DNA from: Symbiodinium kawagutii
Taxonomy: Eukaryota > Sar > Dinophyceae > Suessiales > Symbiodiniaceae
DNA: 64,000 nt
Reading direction: 5' to 3'
Assembly (NCBI GenBank): GCA_009767595.1
Contig: VSDK01010616.1
Location: 582,845 to 646,844 of the forward strand
Of this stretch, positions 1 through 15,600 are shown in pieces. Numbering within the stretch: the stretch's first letter is position 1; every line of letters starts with the position of its first letter. Made by a program: the position numbers and the translations under genes. The notes under the pieces were generated by a model. It was not told the origin of the DNA, did no database searches, and was given only the letters and a program-made list of their open reading frames with translations.

Positions 1-217
1 GAGACCACAGCCCTGGCAGCCCTCCCATGAGAATCTGCATGTGAAGCGTATCAACTTGTCTGGTTGGCAGAACAACTCCTCGCAACAATTGAAATCCATT
101 CACCAAGGACAAACTTCACAGAGTCATTAGATTGGAAACATCTTAGCTTGGCAATGCGCATGCTTTACTCACCGCAGTGTGTTCGACTGTTCAAACACAA
201 CCAGCATCGCTGAGCAG

Positions 218-409
218 TTTGTGAAGCGGTTCCCCTACTTAGCAGCCTAGAACTGCTCAAGTGCTTTGGCAACCTCGGAGGGGAGGGCTACCTGCACGGT
301 CACAGTGGTTTACGCTTGGCACTGCACTGCGTATCTGTAGACAAGCAGCTCAACGGTGGACATTCGGCTGGCAAGGTTGCGATGATCGACTCATGGCAAA
401 GCCAGACTG
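218..409 (+). CDS. Candidate internal exon of a host gene, unknown product
   Basis: The frame is open between an acceptor AG at 216-217 and a textbook donor CTG|GTGAGA at 410. The translation contains LKCFGNLGGEGYLHGHSG followed by LRLALHCVSVDKQLNGGHSA, which reads like ordinary protein, while the reverse strand has stops. There is no ATG near the start, so it would be an internal exon. I do not recognise the family. It may belong to the same gene as the candidate exon at 629. Confidence 0.42.
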
Positions 410-628
410 GTGAGATAATAGGCCCAATGAAGAATCAGAGTTGTTTGGATACAATAATGATAATAATCGTCATCATCTAAGTCATAGCAATCAAGTGCGG
501 TGGTTCACACTACTTGATTAGACCAAATGATGGTAGAACCCACTCTGGTCACTCCAAAATTGAATTGCTCGAAGAATGCATGACTACGTGAAATGAAATG
601 GAGAAACATCTGGGTGCCCCAAGCACAG

Positions 629-740
629 GTCTGAATGGTTCCACTTCAACTGTGGCCTTGCTCGGCTGTTTGCAGCGAAGAGCAACACATGCCGCATGCT
701 GTTTCGGAGGGCCATCTCCGACATCTCCAAATCATCCGAT
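629..740 (+). CDS. Candidate exon, WFHFNCGL motif
   Basis: It follows acceptor CACAG at 624-628. The open frame reads SEWFHFNCGLARLFAAKSN and then CRMLFRRAISDISK. The WFHFNC string recalls the W-[FY]-H-x2-C end of zinc-finger modules such as the PARP type, but no other zinc ligands are visible in this exon. The 3' end is unclear because it runs into inverted-repeat element sequence. Function unknown. Confidence 0.35.
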
Positions 741-784
741 GAATCATTTTCAATAAGCCATCCATTTTGGGGGATTCCCCAATT

Positions 785-893
785 TGGCTATGGGTCAATA
801 TTGATCAACCAACTAATGGGGGATTTCCACCAACAAAACAAGGGAAAACAATGGTTAATGGTGGGGAACCAGGGGTACGGGGTTTTGACCCAC
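785..893 (-). mobile_element. Short inverted-repeat element, TGGCTATGGGTCA family
   Basis: It starts TGGCTATGGGTCA and ends TTTTGACCCAC. Its inner part is the reverse complement of the elements at 47852-47969 and 62794-62911 (shared GGGGAACCAGGGGTACGGGG block). This is a MITE-like repeat lying outside the large transposon. Target duplications were not resolved. Confidence 0.6.
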
Positions 894-1344
894 TGTCATT
901 TGAGAACCCCCTTGTGCACATGAAGAACAAAAGAAATCTAGTCCTGCATTGACTCAAATAAACAACCGCATGGGCAACAACACATCACGACTCTACGTAT
1001 ACTGTCAGCAATAGCAGCAACAGCAGCAGGAGCAGTAGCACAAAGCAACCATATACAGTATATACAACATCTGCCGACCACAAGAGACAATCGCAACAAC
1101 AAAAAGAAACAAGTCTAGCAAACACCTGGAAGAACAAGCAGAAACATAACAATGACAACAACCATGAAAACAACAAACAACACAACATTAATAACAACAG
1201 CAGTTAGTAAACGTCAACAAAAGCAAATACCCATGCTCAGCAGCAGCAAAGATAAACAAGCATTAAAATTAACACCAAGCCAACCTCTAGACAAACTTAC
1301 AGAAGAAGCCCCAAGCAAACAACAAATGACCACCAACATCCTGC

Positions 1345-1478
1345 AACGAAGTTCGATCCATTGCCATGCTTGGCGCAGTCACAACTTCTTGATCCATCGC
1401 CATCATGTTCGATGCACCACCGGAGACTTGCCGGGGCATGGACTGCCCACCCGCATTGTAGTCACGGTCTACGGTCTC
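1345..1478 (-). CDS. Candidate - strand exon, Met-rich
   Basis: Open - strand frame containing DYNAGGQSMPRQVSGGASN and then MMAMDQEVVTAPSMAMDR. A possible acceptor (CCATAG) precedes it and a possible GA or GT donor lies near 1345. It is Met/Gly-rich with repeated MAMD. No family recognised. The + strand frame here is also open, so the strand is uncertain. Confidence 0.28.
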
Positions 1479-2378
1479 CTATGGCGAATCCTTGATCCCT
1501 TGTGCCAGCGCAGCCTGAATGAACCTGGAAACCCAGTGCTTTTTATGCTTTCGATTCTTTTTGTTGTGGACCTTGGACTCTGAGATGCGAACGATTCATT
1601 CTCTAGAGAATGCAATGACAAATGTTGGAAAGAGATGGAAAGAGATGGGAAAGAGCGTGTTTTCCACATGTACACATGTTTCTCTGGAGGCCTGGACAGT
1701 TGCACTTTGATGCTGATGACAGCTAACACTCACATATATATTTTGGCCGGTGACACTGCTGATATCTGCTGATGATCAAGAGCAATGGTAACATGGATGA
1801 TGATATTCAGGATGTGGATGTTGACGATATTGAGAAACAAATAGCAATCATCATTCGCATGTTGAGGACACTAGCAATTCACATGAAACTATCAATATGA
1901 AGTTTGAACATATATTCATGCTATCAGCAATCGCAGAGATACGGTCAATATAATTCTTGAGATCTGCTGAAGTCAATCAAAGTGCAATTATTCCTTCGAC
2001 GGGACTTGCGCTACGCACGGGGGAGATTCAGCCATGGCCATGTCGGAAGGCATTCTGAATTCCGCGATCTCTGGCGATGCGAACTGCAATGAAGTATGTA
2101 AGTCAAATCAACCTGATCATTTGTTGTAAGTCAAATCAACCTGATCAGCTCTTTAGGCATGGGTGGTGCTAGGATGGATTCTGCCCACCATGGCCCGGTA
2201 TGCAGGGCCTGGCACAGGTCATCCTGTAGAAGCAGTGCAGCCATGGCACCACGGGTGATCACAAACATCGTACAGTCAATTCTGAAAAATTGTGACCAGT
2301 GTGTGAGCAAAATTACAATTGAACTACTACCATAGTGCAACAATGCCAGCTGGTAGATTCCACCTGTCATTTCCTCAT

Positions 2379-2386
2379 CCCTACTC
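2379..2386. repeat. Left target-site duplication CCCTACTC
   Basis: Perfect 8-bp direct repeat of 36121-36128, directly abutting the outer end of the left terminal inverted repeat. An 8-bp duplication is the length made by hAT-type and some other cut-and-paste transposases. Confidence 0.9.
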
Positions 2387-2494
2387 TTATGAGAAAATCT
2401 CAGCCACAGACTGAGGTCAATTTTTTTTTTCTTCCTAAAATCATCCTCAGCATCATCCTCAGCATCATCCTAAAATCATCCTAAAATCATCCTC
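2387..2494 (+). repeat. Left terminal inverted repeat
   Basis: Matches the reverse complement of 35996-36120 almost base for base: 14 identical tip bases, then CAGCCACAGACTG, a T-run, and CATCCTCAGCATCATCC repeats. Differences are a GG insertion on the right, GAGG versus GAAA after ACTG, and T-run length. Confidence 0.9.
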
Positions 2495-3430
2495 CCTAAA
2501 AAAATCATCCTCAGAATCATCCTAAAATCATCCTCCCTAAAAAATTATCCTCAACCTTATCCTCAGAATCATCCTAAAATCATCCTCCCTAAAAAATTAT
2601 CCTCAACCTTATCCTCAGAATCATCCTAAAATCATCCTCCCTAAAAAATTATCCTCAACCTTATCCTCAGAATCATCCTAAATCATCCTCCCTAAAAAAT
2701 TATCCTCAACCTTATCCTCAGAATCATCCTAAAATCATCCTCCCTAAAAAATTATCCTCAACCTTATCCTCAGAATTATCCTAAATTCATCCTCCCTAAA
2801 AAATTATCCTCAAACTTATCCTCAGAATTATCCTAAAGTTATCCTCCCTAAAAAATAATCCTCAACTTTATCCTTCCTGGAAACATATTCTTAAATTTGT
2901 TCTCAAATTTATCCTTCCTAAAAACTGTCCTCAAATTGATCCTCCCTGAAATCGAATTCTGAAACCTTTGCCTACATTTTTTTCTACCCCATTCTTGTCT
3001 TGATTTCCTTTCCTAGAATTTATCATCCCTGAAACCCATTCTGTTTTGTTTTCCTAAAATCCTGAAACTTATCCTCCCTGAAACCAATTCTTGTCTTAAT
3101 CTCCTAATATCTACCCTCCCTCCCTGGAACCCACTCTGTTTTGTTTTCCTGAAACAGTAGTAGATCCTCCCTGAAACCCATTCTGTTTTTTTCTAGAAAT
3201 CCTAGGTCCTAGGTCCTACAATTTATCCTGCCTGAAATCCATTCCCTTTTTGTTCTCCTAAAAATCATCCTTCGTGAAACCCATTATGTGTTGTTCTCCT
3301 TGAATTTATCCTCCCTGAAACTCATTAATTGTCCTCTTAAAGGTCCTAAAGATCATTCTTCATGAAATCCATTCTTTCTTGTTCTCCCTAAAAACATCCT
3401 CCCTGAAACCCATTTTTTTGTTCTCCTCGA
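2436..3430 (+). repeat. Left subterminal tandem array
   Basis: Short ATCATCCTAAAATC units grade into a 52-bp tandem unit (ATCCTCAACCTTATCCTCAG + ATCATCCTAAA + TCATCCTCCCTAAAAAATT) with about six copies at 2480-2870. Looser CCTCCCTGAAACCCATTCTG units follow to about 3430. Similar motifs occur near the right end and in the central fold-back. No coding frame. Subterminal repeats of this kind commonly bind transposase; that role is inferred. Confidence 0.8.
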
Positions 3431-3476
3431 ATTTATCTTCCTTAAGCCTTAAAAAACTAAGAAAAAATGAAAACAT

Positions 3477-3508
3477 GACCTCAGTCAGTGGCTGAGATAT
3501 TCTCATAA
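3477..3508 (-). repeat. Internal inverted copy of the transposon terminus
   Basis: The reverse complement of these 32 bp matches 2387-2418 at 30 of 32 positions. With the outer end it makes 2387-3508 a 1,122-bp inverted-repeat-bounded block. The sequence after 3508 (GACTATAT) does not match CCCTACTC, so this block alone lacks a target duplication. Confidence 0.8.
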
Positions 3509-4307
3509 GACTATATGTGTTGTGATTCTTACTTAGTGATATCTACAACCGTTTTGCTTCCTATACAATGTATCATGCTCAGTGATTTATTTCATTATCA
3601 TTCCCACATTCAGCCCGCTTGTTTGGCACATTCTTGGAGAGAGAGCTTGCGAGGTGTTGGGACAGAGTAGTTACCCGTAGCAGTAGCAGCAGCAGATTGT
3701 GCTGCTTGCCAATTGATTTATCTGATCTAATCGAATAAATAGTCATGTCACAGACATATAGACAGGCAAAGCTGAGAAATGCCGCTGACATTTGTTGACT
3801 GGTTACTTGCTATGCTTTGGGACAAGAGCTGCTACAACTACAGTACAGCTACAGCTATAGCTATGGAACCAGAATTGACTGAGAGATCCTGAAAACAATC
3901 TGAGTGCAACCAGTCAATTTAACTAAACACTAATGAAATGATGAATTCCTTGATACTACTTACTAGTTAAGGGTTGCTAGGCCGCCTACTTACTGGTTAC
4001 CAGATATGGTCTGCTCTGTGAAGTGTTCGCCGTGCCTTGAAAAAGTGGCTCCAAACAGAGCCAGAAACACTTGTTTCTGGCTGGGTCCGACGCCCGGCTG
4101 GTCGATTCCCTGTCAACCAGTGCCATAGATCAACATAGACTGCACTAGGACACTAGGACAGAAGGCAAATATATAAGATTCTAGACTCTAGATTGTTGAA
4201 TACTCTTCCAGGGTCAGAATTAAACTAGGACCCACGTTGCACTAGTCACAAGCCGCCGCTAGCTAGCCACATACTGTGGCTTGGTCCTGCAGAGCGGGCC
4301 AGCAGCA
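3509..4307. other. Non-coding leader between left end and gene 1
   Basis: No convincing coding frame. It holds short TACAGCTACAGC-type repeats and TTACTAGTTA motifs. It presumably contains the promoter and 5' region of the methyltransferase-like gene, but dinoflagellate promoters have no motif I could identify here. Confidence 0.5.
4277..4292 (+). promoter_or_regulatory. Candidate spliced-leader acceptor of gene 1
   Basis: A T/C-rich run ending CTGCAG (AG at 4291-4292) lies 15 nt upstream of ATG 4308. In dinoflagellates mRNAs receive a trans-spliced leader at such AG sites. It could instead be an ordinary 3' splice site of a 5' UTR intron. Confidence 0.4.
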
Positions 4308-8737
<4,430 letters not shown>

Positions 8738-9004
8738 CTAATTCACCGCTCTTTGGGTTCAACTGCATCTCAGTATGAAACAGACACTTTTGAGTGGCCA
8801 GCAATTGTTTGACCACAACTGTTTTTCCATCATTTGTCAATCATGGGAAAGTAGCAGGTAACAATTCTCAGAATTTGCTGTTGGGGGTCCCAATGTCATA
8901 TCAGATCATTCCTACCAGATCCTACTAAAGTCAACCAAGTATGATGAGTGGTACCCTATGACCCAATCTCTACTCCATCATGCCATGTCAAATTGGTCCT
9001 CGCA

Positions 9005-9637
9005 ATGGATGATGATGATGATGCCGACGATTGGGATTCTGCTTTTGCTTTTGAAATTGATGATGCAGTCGATGCGAACAGGGCTCATGCCGATCGGGCT
9101 TCCTCTTTTGCTGAAGTTGATGATCCAATCGATGATCCTGATTGGGCTTCCGCTTTTGCTGCAGAACTTGATGAGAACAGGCCTTCGCAACAATCTGATG
9201 ATGTTGGTGCATCTGCACAGCAATCTGATGCTGTTGTCTCAAATGCAGTGTTTCGACCTAGACCCAAAGATCCAAGAGGTAGGAAACGGGGAACGTTTGG
9301 AAGTTCTGTGCTGAAAGAAATGATGGAAGAACCTGTGGAACCTGCTACAACATCAATTGAACATGCAAGAGAATGCAAAAAACTGAAGAAAGAACAGGAA
9401 CTGCAGCAACGCCAGCTTGTTACAGAAGGACTAGAACAATCATCCATTCTTGCCAATGCTTCTACACAGGCCTTACAAGTTGTCCAAACTTTTGGTGGTA
9501 CAGCGGCAACTTTTGAGTCAGTTGGAAAAGATATACATCATGCATTGCATCATTCAATCGTTTCTTGCGCCCAACACGGTGTGGTACATGAACCAGATCA
9601 GCTGGTTCAAAGACAACTACAAGATAGCATGTCACAC
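9005..9637 (+). CDS. Gene 2 exon 1: acidic N-terminus
   Basis: ATG at 9005 (TCGCAATGG). MDDDDDADDWDSAFAFE and DDPDWASAFAAELDE are two copies of a short acidic W-x-S-A-F-A unit. A Lys/Glu/Gln-rich helical stretch and AQHGVVHEPDQLVQRQLQ follow. Donor CAC|GTAAGT is canonical. Confidence 0.65.
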
Positions 9638-12600
9638 GTAAGTGCGAGGGCCTTGTCCAAACAGATGGACGAGACTGGGATTGGGAACAAATGTCTGTCG
9701 ATTGCCTCCTGCATACTACTGCTGACTTGCTTCTTGGTTGATTTTAGAATACATTTTGCTCATTGATTATTTTTCCAAATTGCTGTTGGTTTCCCAAATT
9801 GGACAACTCTTTGAGTGAAAACTACCAGGCTTACAGTATATATATATATTTATTTATTTACAATCTGCGCATGATTTGGGTGTATTTGTATGAACTATCA
9901 ACTATTACTATTAAGTAGTAAAATAATGTATTAGTAGAAGTGGAAAGCGGTAGCAGTACCGGTAATAAAGTAAAGTATGACAGGCAGGAAGGTCAATCGT
10001 CAGTGCCTGCGATCTTTTCCCAAACCGTTGAACAACTATCTTTGCGAGTCTTCCAGCATCAACTGGCAAAAACCAGATGTGATTCTTTGTTGAAAGACAA
10101 ATTCTGGGAAAGACAATCATATTGTCGTATTGATTGAAAGTACCAGTTTCCAGTTAGGGGCCAATGAGGCTGTTACTTTACTACAGTACAGTTACTACAG
10201 TAGTTAACCAATCGATTATTGATATCAATAAACTCACCACGGCTAGAGTGGCTAGAGGCTAGGGGCTAGCAGCGGCTAGAGTGAATGTGAACATGCTGTA
10301 CTCCTTGAAGTTGCTTTCAGCTGTACTCAGTAATCAGAGACTTAGTCGTAATCAGAGACTTAGTCTTAGGTCTTAGTCATAGTCCCAGTCACTTAAGACA
10401 AAGTAATAAATAAGAAGGTTCTGTGAATGAATTTGAGTGTTGCTTACTTACTGTTTTATTACCGGCTATTCATTTCATATTGTTGTGTTGTGGCTGCAGT
10501 ATCACCTAGGCTATCTATGGCGCGTGCTACTTGAGACACTGGGTCTAGTGTGGAATGCAGCCTTCTCGACAGTCAGACCCATTATGATGGTCCTACGACT
10601 TCGCTTTGACGAGACCCCCACGAAAGTGCGAATTGTTGACCCTGCATGCGAGGGAGCTGGATCAACGGCATGTGCTGATGATGTTTTTATTAAGACTCAA
10701 TCGAGCAGTTTGCACACAAAGGTCATGCAAGTAGAGTACGGCATTGGACTGCTAATGTATGACCGCAAAGCAGACAAATACACTTGGGTGTTTGGGGAGT
10801 TGCCAACAGCTTTGCGAGCTGTTCCGAGCACAAACGGGCCCAACACATTCCAATGTTTGCGGGATGTCATTGACAGCGTGCCTGGATTGGAACAATTTGC
10901 TTTTGCAAATGACTTCAAGCTAACTGTTCGACACTGCTGTTCCGATGCTTACAGTGCCAATTTTGTGGCAGAGCGACTGCTCACAGAACAAATGCACTCT
11001 TGGACCCCATCGCACACTTTGTGCGACATTCACAAACTTTACACTGCAACGAAAACAGCTATGTCAACTGTGGATTGGGACATATCTGGATTATTGAACC
11101 TATCGCTTGCACTCAGTGGTGCTGGAACTGTCTCATCATTGAGGAAAATTCTTGCAAGACTGTTTGGAAAGCACCTGGTCATTGTGTACGAGCATCCTCC
11201 TGAAAGAGCAAAGCAGTATCTTCAGGCTTTGCTGGACACCTTTGTTCCGATTTCTGGTGTTGATGATGCCAGGAAAAAACAAAATGCGAAGAGGCGCTAC
11301 ATACTGTCATATTTTCTCAATGGACGCTTCATGGACTGTGGAGACACTTTCAGAGCAGAGCATTATTGTCCATTTGCATGTTGCAAGACTCCAGGAACAA
11401 CTTTGCATCATTTCTCACAATCTGTCACGTGGGCGCTAATCCCTTGTGCCCTACACAAATTTCCTCGAAGTCGTTGGACAAACTATGACCGCAGCATTGA
11501 CTGGTGCGGGTTGTTGGCTGGTCTTGGCTTCTTGCAGCCGCTGATCTTTGAATTTGCTGGAAAAGCAAATCCAAAAGCACCTTTGGGAACCAATTCAGAT
11601 GCAGTGACAGGAACTGGAGCCTTGATGGATTGTGCCAGCACAAAGGATTCCCATGATGATGATTGGTCCACCCTTTATCTGTCAAATCTGTCAGCGGAAC
11701 AGGACCAAGGAGTACCGACAACAGAGGAGGACAGGGATTTGACCAAACATGATGCTGCTCTACTTTGTAACTTAGTCTTAGTTAGTAATGTAACTGTAAC
11801 CTATCCTATATAGTAGGACCTAGTACACCAACATCAAGTGTTAGTATGAACGGCCACTAATCAATCGCTGATAAAACCTTACACTTACACTGCCTTATAC
11901 TTACTTGACTGATTTGCACTTACATCACACTTACGGTTACACCCTTTGCACCTCACAAACAGAACAGTACTATCAGTACTCCAGTCACTCAGTACTACCT
12001 ACTAAGACTAAGACTAAGACTTGCTGTGACTTTCTAAGACAAAGACTATGGCTGTGACTGAGAGTACTCGTTTCACCAATGATTGTGATTGACAGTTCTG
12101 ACCAGTTCCAACTTTGATTTGGGTGGATTGAATCACACAGAGGGGAGAGATGTATGGGGACTGTGACTAATAATACTAATACCTTAGACTTAGACTTAGT
12201 ATTTTATTAGCACTAGTGACTAGTGACTAAGTAGTAAAACTAGTAACTAGTAACAGTACTTAAGGGGCTTGTTTCAAACAACTGCATCCTTATCAGTTGG
12301 TTATTCCTATTACTAAGTCTACTGTACTAACTGAACTCAGTAAAACCAAAATAGACACCGTTTCAATTTCCTGCTTGAGGACAAAAACCATCCTGACCAT
12401 CCTGATCATCCTGAGATGAGGGTCGGTGATTCTGATGCACCGGATTCTGCCAATGTGGATGGTGATGGTAAATTCAATTGGGTGGAGTTCAACCAACGCA
12501 AGAAGGCAGAAGCATTGGCATGGGTGCAAACTTCACCACTGCTACGTTTGGTCTGTATCAGGGAAGTGGCTGGGGTGCTACTGACTCTTATGTATTCATT

Positions 12601-15600
12601 CTTGCACTTGAGCTCACCAACATTCGAGCAACAACAACGTTTACTGTCAGCACGCGGTCAATGCAGAACTTACCCAGTTTTGGTTGCAGCCAAGGGGGAA
12701 GATGTTCAGAGGGCATTGAAGCAACTCATGGATTTGCTATGGAGAAGTCCCACCATTTGTGCTACTGGAATCGACCTCTCACCCAGACTAAGGGCACTTC
12801 GTTTTCGGATGATTTCTTGTGCGATGACAAGTTTACATGTCCTGGTCAGATGGAGACGAAATGGGTTTCCATACAAACTGTTTCTGCTGCTGGAGGGCCA
12901 GTACGAAGCAGTTCTGCAAACACCAGCTTGCTTGCGGGATACACTCACTGAAACCGTGCTTTCCATGTATGTGGCCTGGTTCCTGATTATTGCACAGTTT
13001 ATGTTTTTGCATTGTGGACAATTAGTCAATAGTTAAATAGTTTTAGTTTAGTCAACTTGAAAACTAACTAACTAAATCACAAGGTTGTATTCTTATAAAT
13101 TATAAAGTTCAAAGGCTTACGGTAGAGTCTGGAGTCTTTGTAAAGCCCTAGTAGTGCCAGTCACACCAATTATTTAGGTCCTCAGGGTGTACCATTTCAT
13201 GGTGCAGCGTAACACTACTGCTGATATGAAACTGCTGATATGTAGTGTAGGAGAATTGTGTGAACACTGCTGATATGATGGGGATGGGGGTTGTCCAAGA
13301 AGCCTTTCTCAGGATACAGCAGAAAAACTTGGATCGGCAGAGTGCCAGAGCATCATCGAAGCATTGGCCAGCTGCTATACATTTGACATAGCAGCTGTCG
13401 AAGCAAAGCATTCATCGACACGTGAAATGTCTATGCTGTCCAACCGTGGTTGGATTCCATCCCTACAGGTTTTGACAACAAAATTTGTATGCAAATATGC
13501 TGGCAAATTGTGTGAACGTTTCAAGTTCCAGTTTGGATCTGGGACTCCTGGGGATGACCAACAAAAAAACCAAGTACAAGTACATCCGCAGACTGGGAGG
13601 ACCACCCAGGTCCCCAAACGTCGTGGTGGGGGAGGCCCTTGGAGAGCATTTTGTCATTTTCAATCAAAGGGAACCAAATTCACTGTACAGAGACTGCAAC
13701 AACTCAGAGATGAATACAGCCAGCTGTCCAGTGAACAGAAACAAATGTTTGTAGAATCTGGCATTGCAGCAGCACGTTCTCACAAACTTGGGTATGACAG
13801 TTTTCCAAAAACGGCAACAGTCAAATCCAACAAATCCAGTCAACCTTTGCAACCGGGTGAAGTGACAACATCTGGTGCTTTGGTTGCCAGAGATCGCGAA
13901 ACTGATCTGCAACGGTTCATTGAATATGAGGGCAGGGATGAGTTTGTGCATGGATATGGTGCTTTGAAATTGAGCCTGAAGAAACTGAACTCTGAAGGGC
14001 TGTCTGCAGATGAGCAGACACTTGTTGGAAACTTTGAGAAAAACACATCAGAGAATTTGCTGGTGTCTTCTTTGAAGCAATCAGGGCATTCGCAAGCGGC
14101 ATCACTTTTTCAGAAGACTGGGTCAAGATTGGCAGGTTTGGTATGTCTGGAATGGTTTCCTCCAGTTGCACAGCTTTGTCAGGCTGGATCTGCAACACAT
14201 TCACATATTAGAAAAACTAAGTCTAAGTAACTAATTGATATCGGGGAAGAGCTTGGTTTGTGATGTTTTGCCCCCTAGGCCGCCCATTATGCAGTTCATG
14301 CTATTGCATGCCAGTGGGAAAAGGGACTTGTCATGGGATTGTTGCTCACTTACTCATACTCAGTATTCATTATTAGTTTAGTATCTAGCTGCTAGCTTAG
14401 TCAGCTAGTCACCTAGTAGGTGTTAGTTAGTTCGTAGTTAGTAACAGTTAGTAGTAGTGATAGTTAATAGTTTAATAACAAGTAGTAAGTAGTGGTGGTG
14501 GTGGTGGTGGTGGTGGTGGGGGTGGTGGTGGTGGTGGTGGTGGTGAGGGTGGTGGTGGTGGTGGTGGTGGTGGTGGTGTTGGGGTGGTGGGGGTGGTGGT
14601 GGTGGTGGGGGTGGTGGTGGTGGTGGTGGTGGTGGTGGTGGTGGTGGTGCAAGTTAGGTTAGGCTTAGGTCCTAGGTAAGAACTACTATTACTATCATTA
14701 TAAGTTTAATTACTTACTGAGGTACTCAGGTACTCAGTACATCTTACTGAGATACTCCTGGTCCCAGACTGTGTTGAAGTGTGAAAATATGTTGGATACA
14801 TGAACATATTTTGACTAAATTTCGTTTCATCCATCATTGCAAATTCTTTCTTCCCTGCTCAGGCACTCATGAGCAAAGCAGCTGCTTCCTTCCGACGACG
14901 TGAGTGTTTGGACACACAACTTCGCGAACATATTCAAGCATGTTCTACCCTTGTTCAGTCAAGTGCGCAACAGAAACCACAGAGCAAGGACACCTCCCAG
15001 AAAAAGGTATGTTTGGGCCTTGGAATTTGTGTTTGCAGCAGATATCCCGATGCAGCATTCATGTTTGCAAACCTCAGCATGTATTTGAAGAAAGTATGTT
15101 GGAAGAAAAAGAAAGAAAATCGTTGTTCTACAGAGAGGACTCTTTTGGATGCGTACCTGATTGTACTGGAGTTCTTTCAGAACAAACCAAGCAACCAGAT
15201 GATAGAAGACCGTGATTCAGAATGGGACACTCTTTACAAGACTGAAACTGGTGAAGGGCATGTAGGGTCATCGCACTTGTACTTCCACATCGGTCGAATC
15301 GATTTGCGTTCCTGGCACTTTGGTGCTCTACAGTTGGCCAAATCTGAAGATGTCCTTGGGAACATTGATCATGTGACCTATTTGGAACCTTGTCATTCAC
15401 ATGCTTCACTGGATTGCAACCAACAATCATACAATACCTTTACAGACATGGAGGTGTTTGCGCATCAGATGGACTTGAATCTTCCATGGACGCTTCGGCT
15501 TCATCACATTTCGCTCATTGCTTCAGATTGGCAATATGCAACTCAGTCCACCATTGCTGTACGTCACCTGGTGGATGCAGGAGATTTCATAATCTGGCAA

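Larger units (their letters stand above)
1..2378. other. Left host flank
   Basis: DNA left of the transposon. It contains two + strand exon candidates (218-409, 629-740), one - strand exon candidate (1345-1478), an inverted-repeat element (785-893), and a CAA/ACA-rich low-complexity stretch at about 1000-1340. A further open + frame covers 4-131 at the window edge but has no visible splice signals. From about 1500 to 2378 I see nothing I can name. Confidence 0.6.

Noticed and set aside
1152..1583. Thr/Asn-rich + strand open frame
   Set aside because: It starts in a CAA/ACA low-complexity run; the more natural frame in its 3' half is on the - strand.
2387..3508. Treating this block as a separate complete MITE
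   Set aside because: Its right edge lacks the CCCTACTC duplication, while the 36120 end has it.
14464..14652. Poly-His/poly-Thr reverse open frame
   Set aside because: Translation of a (GGT)n array inside an intron.
15008..15039. A 32-nt GT...AG intron in gene 2
   Set aside because: Removing it shifts the frame, and reading through gives the CLGLGICVC motif expected for the family.
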